From Deltaproteobacteria bacterium (GTDB lineage: Bacteria; Desulfobacterota; Deferrimicrobia; Deferrimicrobiales; Deferrimicrobiaceae), in assembly GCA_021802685.1 (NCBI GenBank), contig JAJZRM010000183.1:1-6256 (forward strand): a DNA stretch of 6,256 nt, read 5' to 3'. Position numbers and translations under genes: made by a program. Below are positions 1-5,034 of the stretch, piece after piece (position 1 is the first letter of the stretch; every line of letters starts with the position of its first letter). The notes below the pieces were generated by a model, which made no database searches, had not been told where the DNA came from, and saw nothing but the letters and a program-made list of their open reading frames with translations.

Positions 1-165
1 GGGGGGATCCGCGAAGGAGACATCCTGCTCGCCGTCAACCGGCTGACGGTGCACGACATCGACCCGTACCGGACGGCCGTCTCGGGGATTTCCCGGGGCA
101 CCGTCGTGCCCGCCCTGGTGTCCAGGGAGGGCGGGATGCTTTTCGTGGCGCTAAGGAACAAGTGA
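1..165 (+). CDS. C-terminal end of an HtrA/Do-type serine protease (last PDZ domain), 5'-truncated
   Basis: The frame is open from base 1 to a TGA at 163-165, giving the last 54 residues of a longer protein. The text begins G-G-I-R-E-G-D-I-L-L-A-V-N, the classic PDZ pattern G-[LI]-x-x-G-D-[VI]-[IL]-x-x-[VI]-N. It ends in M-L-F-V-A-L-R-N-K, which fits the terminal beta strand (L-[FY]-[VL]-A-L-[RK]) closing the second PDZ domain of periplasmic Do/DegP/DegQ proteases. Such proteases degrade or refold damaged envelope proteins, and PDZ domains recognise their exposed C-termini. The protease domain lies outside the window, so catalytic residues cannot be checked. Another PDZ-ended protein, such as a C-terminal processing or site-2 protease, cannot be fully excluded, though those rarely end right after PDZ. 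An 88-residue protein gene follows 19 bases later, probably co-transcribed. Confidence 0.72.
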   Translation, partial: GGIREGDILLAVNRLTVHDIDPYRTAVSGISRGTVVPALVSREGGMLFVALRNK

Positions 166-184
166 CGCGGTCAGGGAGGAGCCG

Positions 185-451
185 ATGGGCGTGGTGACGG
201 ATGTGGACGTGGCGCGGCGGATCGCCAGGGCGGTGGTCTCGGACATCGCGTTGTACAACGTGAAAAAGGTCGAGGAAGGGATCCGGAACGACAACCTGTT
301 CGATCTCCTGAAGGACGAGATCGAAGAGGGACGGAGCTACTACTTGAGCCGCGTCGCCCCCGAGGTTTCAGGGAGCACCAACCTGTACAACCAGGCGCTG
401 GTGGACGTCCTCGTCAAGCCCACCGGGCGGATTCCCTCCAAGGCGTGGTAG
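185..451 (+). CDS. Conserved small protein of unknown function (88 aa)
   Basis: The ATG at 185 is preceded by a very strong Shine-Dalgarno sequence, AGGGAGGA (173-180), four bases upstream, so both gene and start are well supported. The product is small, highly charged, cysteine-free and without a signal peptide or membrane segment, so it is probably cytoplasmic and largely helical. Its core (about residues 9-60) contains A-R-R-I-A-R-A-V-V-S-D-I-A-L-Y-N, then V-E-E-G-I-R-N and L-L-K-D-E-I-E-E-G-R. From memory, this pattern recurs in short deltaproteobacterial proteins of unknown function and at the C-terminus of some zinc-ribbon proteins of that group. That resemblance is recollection, not a search. 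The gene ends directly against the rluD start (TAG then GTG), so the two are probably translated in tandem. No function can be assigned. Confidence 0.8.
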   Translation: MGVVTDVDVARRIARAVVSDIALYNVKKVEEGIRNDNLFDLLKDEIEEGRSYYLSRVAPEVSGSTNLYNQALVDVLVKPTGRIPSKAW

Positions 452-1417
452 GTGCGGCGTCCCGGGCCCGGGCCGTTCCGCCTGACCGTTCCGGCCGACC
501 GCGCGGGGGAGCGTCTTGACCGGTATCTCCCTTCGGTCCTCCCCGGGCTTTCCCGGGCGGGAGCCCAGCGCCTGATCGGGGACGGAAACGTCCTTCTTTC
601 GGGCGCCGTCCCGCGCGCTTCCCACCGCCTTTCCGGCGGCGAGACCGTCGCCGTGACGATCCCTCCCCCGGTTGCGCCCGACCTCTCGCCGGAAGATCTT
701 CCGCTCGCGATCCTTCACGAGGACGTCCACCTGCTCGTGGTGGAAAAGCCCGCCGGGATGGTGGTTCACCCCGCGCCGGGGCATTCCGGAGGGACCCTCG
801 TGAACGCGCTCCTCTCCCGCGCCGACACCTTGTCCGGCATCGGCGGCGTATCCCGGCCGGGAATCGTCCACCGCCTCGACCGGGACACGTCGGGGATCCT
901 CGTGGTCGCGAAAACCGACGCCGCCCACGGCGGCCTCTCCGGCCAGCTGTCCGCCCACGCGATGGAGCGCGGATACCACGGGGTCGTCTTCGGATCCCCT
1001 CCGCGGGACGAGGGGGTCGTGAGCACGCGGATCGGGAGGCATCCGGTCCACCGCAAGAAGATGGCGGTGCTGCCCGCGGGGGGAAGGCTTGCCGTCACCC
1101 GCTACCGCCGCCTGGCCTCGTTCGGTCCGTTCTCCCTCCTCGAGTTCCGCCTCGAAACCGGGCGCACGCACCAGGTGCGGGTCCACTGCGCCCACCTGCG
1201 CTGCCCGATCGTGGGGGACGACGTCTACGGCCGGCCGCGGAAGATCGTCCTCGGGAAAGGGGAGCGGGGCCGCACGGTGACGGTTTCCCGCTTCTTCCTT
1301 CACGCGTTCCGGCTCGGCTTCACCCATCCCGTCACCGGAGAACGCCTCTCCTTCACCGTTCCCGACCCGCCCGAGTTCGCCGCGTTCCGCGCCGCGGTCG
1401 AGGCCGCGTATGCGTGA
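452..1417 (+). CDS. rluD: Ribosomal large subunit pseudouridine synthase, RluD type (RluA family)
   Basis: This 321-residue protein should isomerise uridines to pseudouridine in 23S rRNA; E. coli RluD (about 326 residues) modifies 1911, 1915 and 1917 in helix 69. An N-terminal S4 RNA-binding domain spans about residues 17-70 (G-E-R-L-D-R-Y-L start, then S-R-A-G-A-Q-R-L-I). The catalytic domain follows, with V-V-E-K-P-A-G-M-V-V-H-P at 96-107, G-I-V-H-R-L-D-R-D-T-S-G at 137-148 with D143 as expected catalytic aspartate, and the substrate-binding L-E-T-G-R-T-H-Q-V-R-V-H at 234-245. The G-D-D-V-Y-G motif is at 255-260. The GTG start at 452 directly abuts the upstream TAG and leaves the normal short lead before S4; AAGG at 440-443 is a modest ribosome site, so coupling is likely. 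RluC-type specificity is possible, but the S4 layout and the pgeF neighbour favour RluD. Confidence 0.93.
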   Translation: MRRPGPGPFRLTVPADRAGERLDRYLPSVLPGLSRAGAQRLIGDGNVLLSGAVPRASHRLSGGETVAVTIPPPVAPDLSPEDLPLAILHEDVHLLVVEKPAGMVVHPAPGHSGGTLVNALLSRADTLSGIGGVSRPGIVHRLDRDTSGILVVAKTDAAHGGLSGQLSAHAMERGYHGVVFGSPPRDEGVVSTRIGRHPVHRKKMAVLPAGGRLAVTRYRRLASFGPFSLLEFRLETGRTHQVRVHCAHLRCPIVGDDVYGRPRKIVLGKGERGRTVTVSRFFLHAFRLGFTHPVTGERLSFTVPDPPEFAAFRAAVEAAYA

Positions 1418-1439
1418 CAGCAAGGAGCGCACTCTTCGC

Positions 1440-1563
1440 ACGAGACACTCCCCTTCGGGGACGCCTCGCTCGCCTTCCCTGGCTCGCTTCGTCTGCGGGT
1501 TTTCCTCACTCCCGCCCTCCGTGGCTCCGTTCGGAAAACACGCCCCCTCAGGGGAGGTCTCGT
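1440..1563 (+). repeat. Mosaic palindromic repeat element between rluD and pgeF
   Basis: This fills most of the 186-base gap 1418-1603. The outer arms 1440-1460 and 1543-1563 are inverted copies: ACGAGAC, then CTCCCCT, then GGGG, matching at 18 positions with two mismatches and one bulged A. Each arm is also a small hairpin by itself (CCCC-TTC-GGGG at 1450-1460, CCCC-TCA-GGGG at 1544-1554). An inner pair, GCGGGTTTTCC (1495-1505) and GGAAAACACGC (1533-1543), is inverted with 10 of 11 matches. Inside lie two direct copies of one unit, 1464-1491 and 1504-1533, agreeing at 23 of 28 aligned positions with a two-base gap. The stretch has no stop codon in any forward frame, yet no frame resembles a protein. 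A dispersed non-coding repeat (REP/MITE-like) is the best reading; it could also act as a terminator or processing site. No transposase is present. Confidence 0.6.
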
Positions 1564-1603
1564 TCTCAGGGCACCCCTTGCAATCACCCGGAACGCACAT
1601 CTG

Positions 1604-2350
1604 ATGAAACCCCTACCCCATTTCATCCAATCGCCGCTGCTGCGGGCCGTCCCGGGGGTGTACCACGCCTTCCTCGGCGTGGATCCCGTGGAGGGGCGCG
1701 GCCACAAGGAGCGGCTCTCCGGCGTGTTCTCGATCTCGCCGGCGGCGATCGGAACACTGAAGCAGGTGCATTCCGCGGCCGTTCTCGCGTACGAATCCCG
1801 GGACGGGGATGCACCCGGCGGCCGGAAACGGGAGGGCGACGCCCTCTGGACGGCGGCTCCCGGCACGGGCGTCGGCGTCCACACGGCGGATTGCGTGCCC
1901 ATCCTTCTCGCCCATCGGGAAATCCCCGTCGTCGCGGCGGTTCACGCGGGGTGGCGGGGACTCGCCTCGGGGATCGTGGAGGAGACGGTCCGGTGCGTGA
2001 CGGCTCTCCTGGGAGACAAGGCCGTTCCCGGATGGTTCGCGGCCGCGGGGCCCTGCGCCCGGGCGTGCTGCTACGAGGTCGGGGAGGAAACGGCCGATGC
2101 CCTCTTCGCCCTTCCGGGCGCGGCGGCGGGCATCCGGAAAGGGACGGCGCCGGGGAAATGGTTCGCGGACCTGCAGGCGATCGCCCTGTCCGCCCTCGCA
2201 GGGGCGGGAATCCCCGTCGGCCGAACGGAGGGTTTGGGCCCCTGCACGGTCTGTTCGCCGCGCTTCCATTCGTTCCGGCGCGAAAAGTCCTTGACCGGCC
2301 GGCAGCTAAGCTTTATCTATATTCATGAAACGTCCTTTCGAAAGCCGTGA
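1604..2350 (+). CDS. pgeF: Peptidoglycan editing factor PgeF / YfiH-YlmD family (multicopper polyphenol oxidase laccase fold)
   Basis: The 248-residue product belongs to the Cu-oxidase_4 (DUF152) family. E. coli PgeF (YfiH) is linked to removing wrongly incorporated amino acids from peptidoglycan precursors, and relatives including human LACC1/FAMIN have purine-nucleoside-cleaving activity, so the physiological substrate here is uncertain. The family His-Cys-His metal/active-site residues are all present: H56 in K-Q-V-H-S-A, C97 in H-T-A-D-C-V-P, and H114 in V-H-A-G-W-R-G. G-P-C (149-151), C-C-Y-E-V-G (155-160) and the C-terminal C-S-P-R-F-H-S-F-R-R segment (217-226) also fit. The N-terminus is odd: after Y-H-A-F the usual G-G-V-S...N-L stretch is absent, although total length is normal. 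The ATG at 1604 lacks a good ribosome site. rluD-pgeF adjacency is common, but here a repeat element intervenes. Confidence 0.9.
   Translation: MKPLPHFIQSPLLRAVPGVYHAFLGVDPVEGRGHKERLSGVFSISPAAIGTLKQVHSAAVLAYESRDGDAPGGRKREGDALWTAAPGTGVGVHTADCVPILLAHREIPVVAAVHAGWRGLASGIVEETVRCVTALLGDKAVPGWFAAAGPCARACCYEVGEETADALFALPGAAAGIRKGTAPGKWFADLQAIALSALAGAGIPVGRTEGLGPCTVCSPRFHSFRREKSLTGRQLSFIYIHETSFRKP
2291..2319 (+). promoter_or_regulatory. Candidate sigma-70-like promoter inside the 3' end of pgeF
   Basis: TTGACC (2291-2296, five of six to the -35 consensus) is followed after 17 bases by TATCTA (2314-2319, only three of six to the -10). A better -10 match, TATATT at 2318-2323, is 21 bases away, which is too far. 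The surrounding bases are notably AT-rich for this window. A promoter here would start RNA close to 2326, so it would supply the ATG at 2376 and not the one at 2325. The weak -10 keeps confidence low. Confidence 0.3.
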
Positions 2351-2362
2351 AATCTCCGTCAC

Positions 2363-2366
2363 AGGA
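2363..2366 (+). promoter_or_regulatory. Ribosome binding site deciding the start of the GAF/GGDEF-like gene
   Basis: AGGA lies nine bases before the ATG at 2376. The other in-frame ATG, at 2325, sits inside the end of pgeF with only an AT-rich stretch and no purine-rich ribosome site before it, so the 2376 start is preferred. It leaves 25 bases between the pgeF stop and the start codon. Confidence 0.55.
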
Positions 2367-2375
2367 ACGCCCCAT

Positions 2376-3362
2376 ATGAGTCCAGTCAGCACCCGAATGC
2401 AGATAGAAAACGAGATCCTCTCCTATCTTGGAAAACGGTATTCCGAGGAGACGCAGGCCGGCCATCTCATGACGCTGCTGATGGACAGTTACCCGCTTCT
2501 CTCCGTCTCCCTGCTCGCCGTGGACAAGAGCCGGTCTCCCCTGGTGTTCGCGCACCGCGGGCTTTCCGGGAACTTCATCAAGGGGCTCTACGCGAAGGGG
2601 ACGTTGCCGGTCATCGACGCGGCGCTCTCCGGGGAAGTCGTCCTTATGGGCGGCGACGAGCGGCTGTCGGACCCCGCCTGGCGGTTCGAACATGAAGGCG
2701 GGAGCCTCTACGGGGCTCCGTGCCGCGTCCAGGGGGAAACCCTCGGCGTGTTCCTCGCCGATTCCCGGGAACCCGGCCTGTTCGACCACCAGACCAGGGA
2801 GGCGTTCAGGAGCTACGCGCAGCTGTCCGCCGTCTTCCTCGCCCTGCGCGCGTTCCACCATGAAATCACCCGCGTTCCGGATATCGATTCCCTTACGGGG
2901 TTGAGCAATTTCAAATTTTTCCACGAGGTGCTCCACAGGGAACTGGCGCGGGGGAAGAAATTCGAAAAACCCGTGTCCCTCCTGTTCATCAAGATCCGTC
3001 ATCTGCGGGAGATGAACGACGTCTACGGACACGTCGCCGCCGACAAGGCCCTGGTCGAACTCACGCGGACGGTCAAGTCGGAGCTTCGGGAGATCGATTT
3101 CGCCTCCCGTTCGGGCTCGATGATCTATATCGTGATGCCCGAAACGACGAAGGAAGAGGCGGGAAGGATCGCCTCCAATATCGTGGCCGCGATGCACGCG
3201 TCATCGCCGGGACGGTTGAAGGTGACGCTCAAGGCCGCCATCGGGGTGGCGACCTACCCCACCGACGGCGATACGGAACGGGTGCTCATACCGCACACGG
3301 AAGCGATGGTGCACGAGTCGGTCCGCAAGGGAAACAACGCGGTAACCGGATTCGGGGATTGA
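2376..3362 (+). CDS. Soluble GAF plus degenerate GGDEF protein, probable c-di-GMP receptor rather than cyclase
   Basis: From the 2376 start the protein has 328 residues (345 from 2325). Residues about 10-160 look like a GAF-type sensor domain, ending in a long helix. The GGDEF domain begins with D-S-L-T-G-L at 171-176. The metal-binding D-x-D strand reads F-I-K-I-R-H-L-R-E-M-N-D (204-215), so both aspartates are replaced by K and R, though N-D and the following Y-G-H remain. The signature hairpin reads S-R-S-G-S-M-I-Y-I-V-M-P (244-255): no acidic residue is left and it is one residue short. Diguanylate cyclase activity is therefore very unlikely. The inhibitory-site motif R-E-I-D (RxxD, 238-241) is retained at the expected place. 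GAF plus dead GGDEF plus RxxD matches the c-di-GMP receptor PelD, but no membrane segment is present here. The signal sensed and the partner are unknown. Confidence 0.85.
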   Translation: MSPVSTRMQIENEILSYLGKRYSEETQAGHLMTLLMDSYPLLSVSLLAVDKSRSPLVFAHRGLSGNFIKGLYAKGTLPVIDAALSGEVVLMGGDERLSDPAWRFEHEGGSLYGAPCRVQGETLGVFLADSREPGLFDHQTREAFRSYAQLSAVFLALRAFHHEITRVPDIDSLTGLSNFKFFHEVLHRELARGKKFEKPVSLLFIKIRHLREMNDVYGHVAADKALVELTRTVKSELREIDFASRSGSMIYIVMPETTKEEAGRIASNIVAAMHASSPGRLKVTLKAAIGVATYPTDGDTERVLIPHTEAMVHESVRKGNNAVTGFGD

Positions 3363-3528
3363 CTCCGGGCCGCTTTTTGCGGTAGTCTTGGTTTTCCTGG
3401 ACACGATCCTCGAACATTCGTAGGCAAACCACCGTTGCTTGGAGTGCCTTCCGGATAATTTCCACCCCCTGGTTGACGGCGGATCCGTTTACGGCAAACC
3501 AACCACCCCCTCTACATGGAGAACGTGC
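3363..3528 (+). promoter_or_regulatory. rho leader region (166 bases) with a direct repeat, a palindrome and a G-free tract
   Basis: This is the only sizeable gap before the rho cluster, so the rho promoter and leader probably lie here or further upstream; I cannot pick a convincing -10/-35 pair. GGCAAACCA occurs twice, at 3423-3431 and 3493-3501, exactly 70 bases apart. A near-palindrome CCTCGAACATTCGTAGG lies at 3408-3424. Positions 3495-3517 contain no G and are rich in C, just before the ribosome site GGAG (3518-3521); such G-poor, C-rich RNA is what Rho binds (rut sites). In E. coli, rho limits its own expression by termination in its leader, so a similar arrangement is plausible but unproven here. 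Confidence 0.4.
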
Positions 3529-4776
3529 ATGAACCTGAAAGAGCTGAAAGGCATGCGGATCGGCGAACTGACCGAGATCGCGAAGAAGATGAACGTCGAC
3601 GGGGCCTCCGGCCTCAAGAAACAGGAGCTCATCTTCGCCATCCTCCAGTCCCAGACCGACCAGGAGGTGATCGTCTCCGGGGAGGGGACTCTCGAGGCGC
3701 TTCCCGACGGCTACGGGTTCCTGCGCGCCCCCGACTCGAACTACCTCCCCGGTCCCGACGACATCTACGTCTCCCCATCCCAGATCCGGCGGTTCGGCCT
3801 GCGCACCGGCGACACCATCAGCGGCCAGATCCGGGCGCCCAAGGGGGATGAACGGTACTTCGCCCTCCTCAAGGTCGAGAAGATCAACTACGAGGATCCC
3901 GAGGTCAGCAAGGACAAGATCCTCTTCGACAACCTGACCCCCCTCTACCCGCAGGAAAAGTTCAAGATGGAGCACGCCGCCGACAACTATTCCACGCGGA
4001 TCATCGACCTCATCGCCCCGATCGGGAAGGGGCAGCGGGCGCTGATCACCTCGCCGCCGCGCGCGGGGAAGACGATCATCCTCCAGAACATCGCGAACGC
4101 GCTGTCGAAGAACCACCCCGAGGCCGTCCTCATCGTGCTGCTCATCGACGAGCGGCCCGAGGAAGTGACCGACATGCAGCGCAGCGTCAACGGGGAGGTC
4201 ATCTCCTCGACGTTCGACGAACCGGCGCAACGGCACGTCCAGGTGGCCGAGATGGTCCTCGAAAAGGCGAAACGGCTGGTGGAGCACAAGAAGGACGTGG
4301 TCATCCTCCTCGACAGCATCACCCGCCTCGCCCGCGCCTACAACGCCGTCGTCCCCCCGTCGGGCAAGGTGCTTTCCGGCGGCGTCGACGCCAACGCCCT
4401 CCAGAAGCCGAAGCGGTTCTTCGGGGCCGCGCGGAACATCGAGGAAGGGGGTTCCCTCACGATCATCGCGACGGCCCTGATCGAGACGGGCAGCCGGATG
4501 GACGAGGTGATCTTCGAGGAGTTCAAGGGGACGGGGAACAACGAACTCGTCCTCGACCGGAAGATCGCCGAGAAGCGCATCTTCCCGGCCATCGACATCA
4601 ACAAGTCCGGGACCCGGAAGGAGGAGCTCCTCCTCGAGAAGAACCTCCTGCAGCGCGTGTGGATCCTGCGGAAGTTCCTCTCCCCGCTGTCCCCGGCGGA
4701 GAGCATGGAATTCCTCCTGGACAAGATCTCCAAGACCAAGACGAACAAGGAATTCATCGAGTCGATGAACGCCTGA
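3529..4776 (+). CDS. rho: Transcription termination factor Rho
   Basis: The 415-residue product (E. coli 419) is the hexameric RNA-dependent ATPase that ends transcription of untranslated RNA. The order is complete: an N-terminal helical domain opening M-N-L-K-E-L-K (1-45), the cold-shock-like primary RNA-binding domain with D-G-Y-G-F-L-R (60-66) and D-D-I-Y-V-S-P-S-Q-I-R-R-F (77-89), then the motor. Walker A is S-P-P-R-A-G-K-T (175-182), D-E-R-P-E-E-V-T-D-M holds the catalytic glutamate (208-217, E211), Walker B is D-V-V-I-L-L-D (256-262), the Q loop is L-S-G-G-V-D-A-N-A-L (282-291) and the R loop is K-G-T-G-N-N-E-L (333-340). The frame is open from a TTG at 3439, but the 2-domain family N-terminus and GGAG at 3518-3521 place the start at 3529. 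The N-terminal domain has no large insertion. First gene of the rho-rpmE-thyX-DUF1385 run. Confidence 0.98.
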   Translation: MNLKELKGMRIGELTEIAKKMNVDGASGLKKQELIFAILQSQTDQEVIVSGEGTLEALPDGYGFLRAPDSNYLPGPDDIYVSPSQIRRFGLRTGDTISGQIRAPKGDERYFALLKVEKINYEDPEVSKDKILFDNLTPLYPQEKFKMEHAADNYSTRIIDLIAPIGKGQRALITSPPRAGKTIILQNIANALSKNHPEAVLIVLLIDERPEEVTDMQRSVNGEVISSTFDEPAQRHVQVAEMVLEKAKRLVEHKKDVVILLDSITRLARAYNAVVPPSGKVLSGGVDANALQKPKRFFGAARNIEEGGSLTIIATALIETGSRMDEVIFEEFKGTGNNELVLDRKIAEKRIFPAIDINKSGTRKEELLLEKNLLQRVWILRKFLSPLSPAESMEFLLDKISKTKTNKEFIESMNA

Positions 4777-4806
4777 CGAAAACGGAAGAAAGGACGACCA
4801 AGCCAG

Positions 4807-5016
4807 ATGAAAGAGAACATCCACCCCAAGTACGTTCCCTCCACGGTGAAGTGCGCCTGCGGGACCAGTTTCGAGACCGTCTCCGCCACGGACGAGATCA
4901 AGGTGGCCATCTGCTCGAACTGCCACCCCTTCTTCACGGGCAAGCAGAAGCTGATCGACACCGCGGGGCGGATCGAGAAGTTCCACAAGAAGTACACGAA
5001 AGGGGAGAAGGCCTGA
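4807..5016 (+). CDS. rpmE: 50S ribosomal protein L31, zinc-binding type
   Basis: A 69-residue basic protein of standard L31 length, which sits at the central protuberance and helps bridge the two ribosomal subunits. It opens M-K-E-N-I-H-P-K-Y. The zinc knuckle is complete: C16-x-C18 in K-C-A-C-G-T and C36-x-x-C39 in I-C-S-N-C-H-P-F-F-T-G, so this is the zinc-containing C+ form, not the zinc-free paralogue induced during zinc starvation. G-K-Q-K-L-I-D-T-A-G-R-I-E-K-F-H-K-K-Y (45-63) is the family C-terminal signature. The gap to rho is 30 bases; AGGA (4791-4794) lies 12 bases before the ATG, a little far. rho-rpmE is a widespread pair, consistent with co-transcription. The stop codon falls in the loop of a hairpin that precedes thyX. 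Confidence 0.97.
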   Translation: MKENIHPKYVPSTVKCACGTSFETVSATDEIKVAICSNCHPFFTGKQKLIDTAGRIEKFHKKYTKGEKA

Positions 5017-5029
5017 GCCGGGGGCCTTC
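5007..5029 (+). promoter_or_regulatory. Perfect 7-bp inverted repeat across the rpmE stop, ahead of thyX
   Basis: GAAGGCC (5007-5013) and GGCCTTC (5023-5029) are perfect complements with a 9-base loop that contains the rpmE TGA. No T tract follows, so it is not a standard intrinsic terminator. Its 3' arm and loop hold the G run 5020-5024, the only G-rich stretch that could serve the thyX GTG at 5035. Ribosomes reading to the rpmE stop would open the stem, so it may couple thyX translation to rpmE. This is inferred from sequence only. Confidence 0.45.
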
Positions 5030-5034
5030 GATCC

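Noticed and set aside
368..1600. 410-codon open frame on the minus strand across rluD
   Set aside because: It lies antisense to rluD, whose catalytic motifs are intact. Its composition (R, G, P, E-rich) is that of a shadow frame.
1414..2328. 304-codon forward frame through the repeat and pgeF
   Set aside because: It overlaps pgeF in another frame and starts inside the rluD stop. The sequence is arginine/glycine/proline-rich with no recognisable domain; it is open because the repeat and GC-rich DNA lack stops.
3371..3383. CCGC-TTTTT-GCGG after the GGDEF-like gene as a terminator
   Set aside because: The stem is only four base pairs and the T run is in the loop instead of after the stem, so it does not meet intrinsic terminator criteria.
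3473..3501. TTGACG at 3473-3478 as the -35 of a rho promoter
   Set aside because: At 17 bases downstream the sequence is AAACCA, and no acceptable -10 lies within 15-19 bases. GATAAT at 3454-3459 likewise lacks a matching -35.
3439..3528. 30-residue N-terminal extension of Rho from a TTG start
   Set aside because: The family N-terminus M-N-L-K-E-L begins at 3529 with GGAG correctly placed; the upstream codons resemble leader DNA with no Rho homology.
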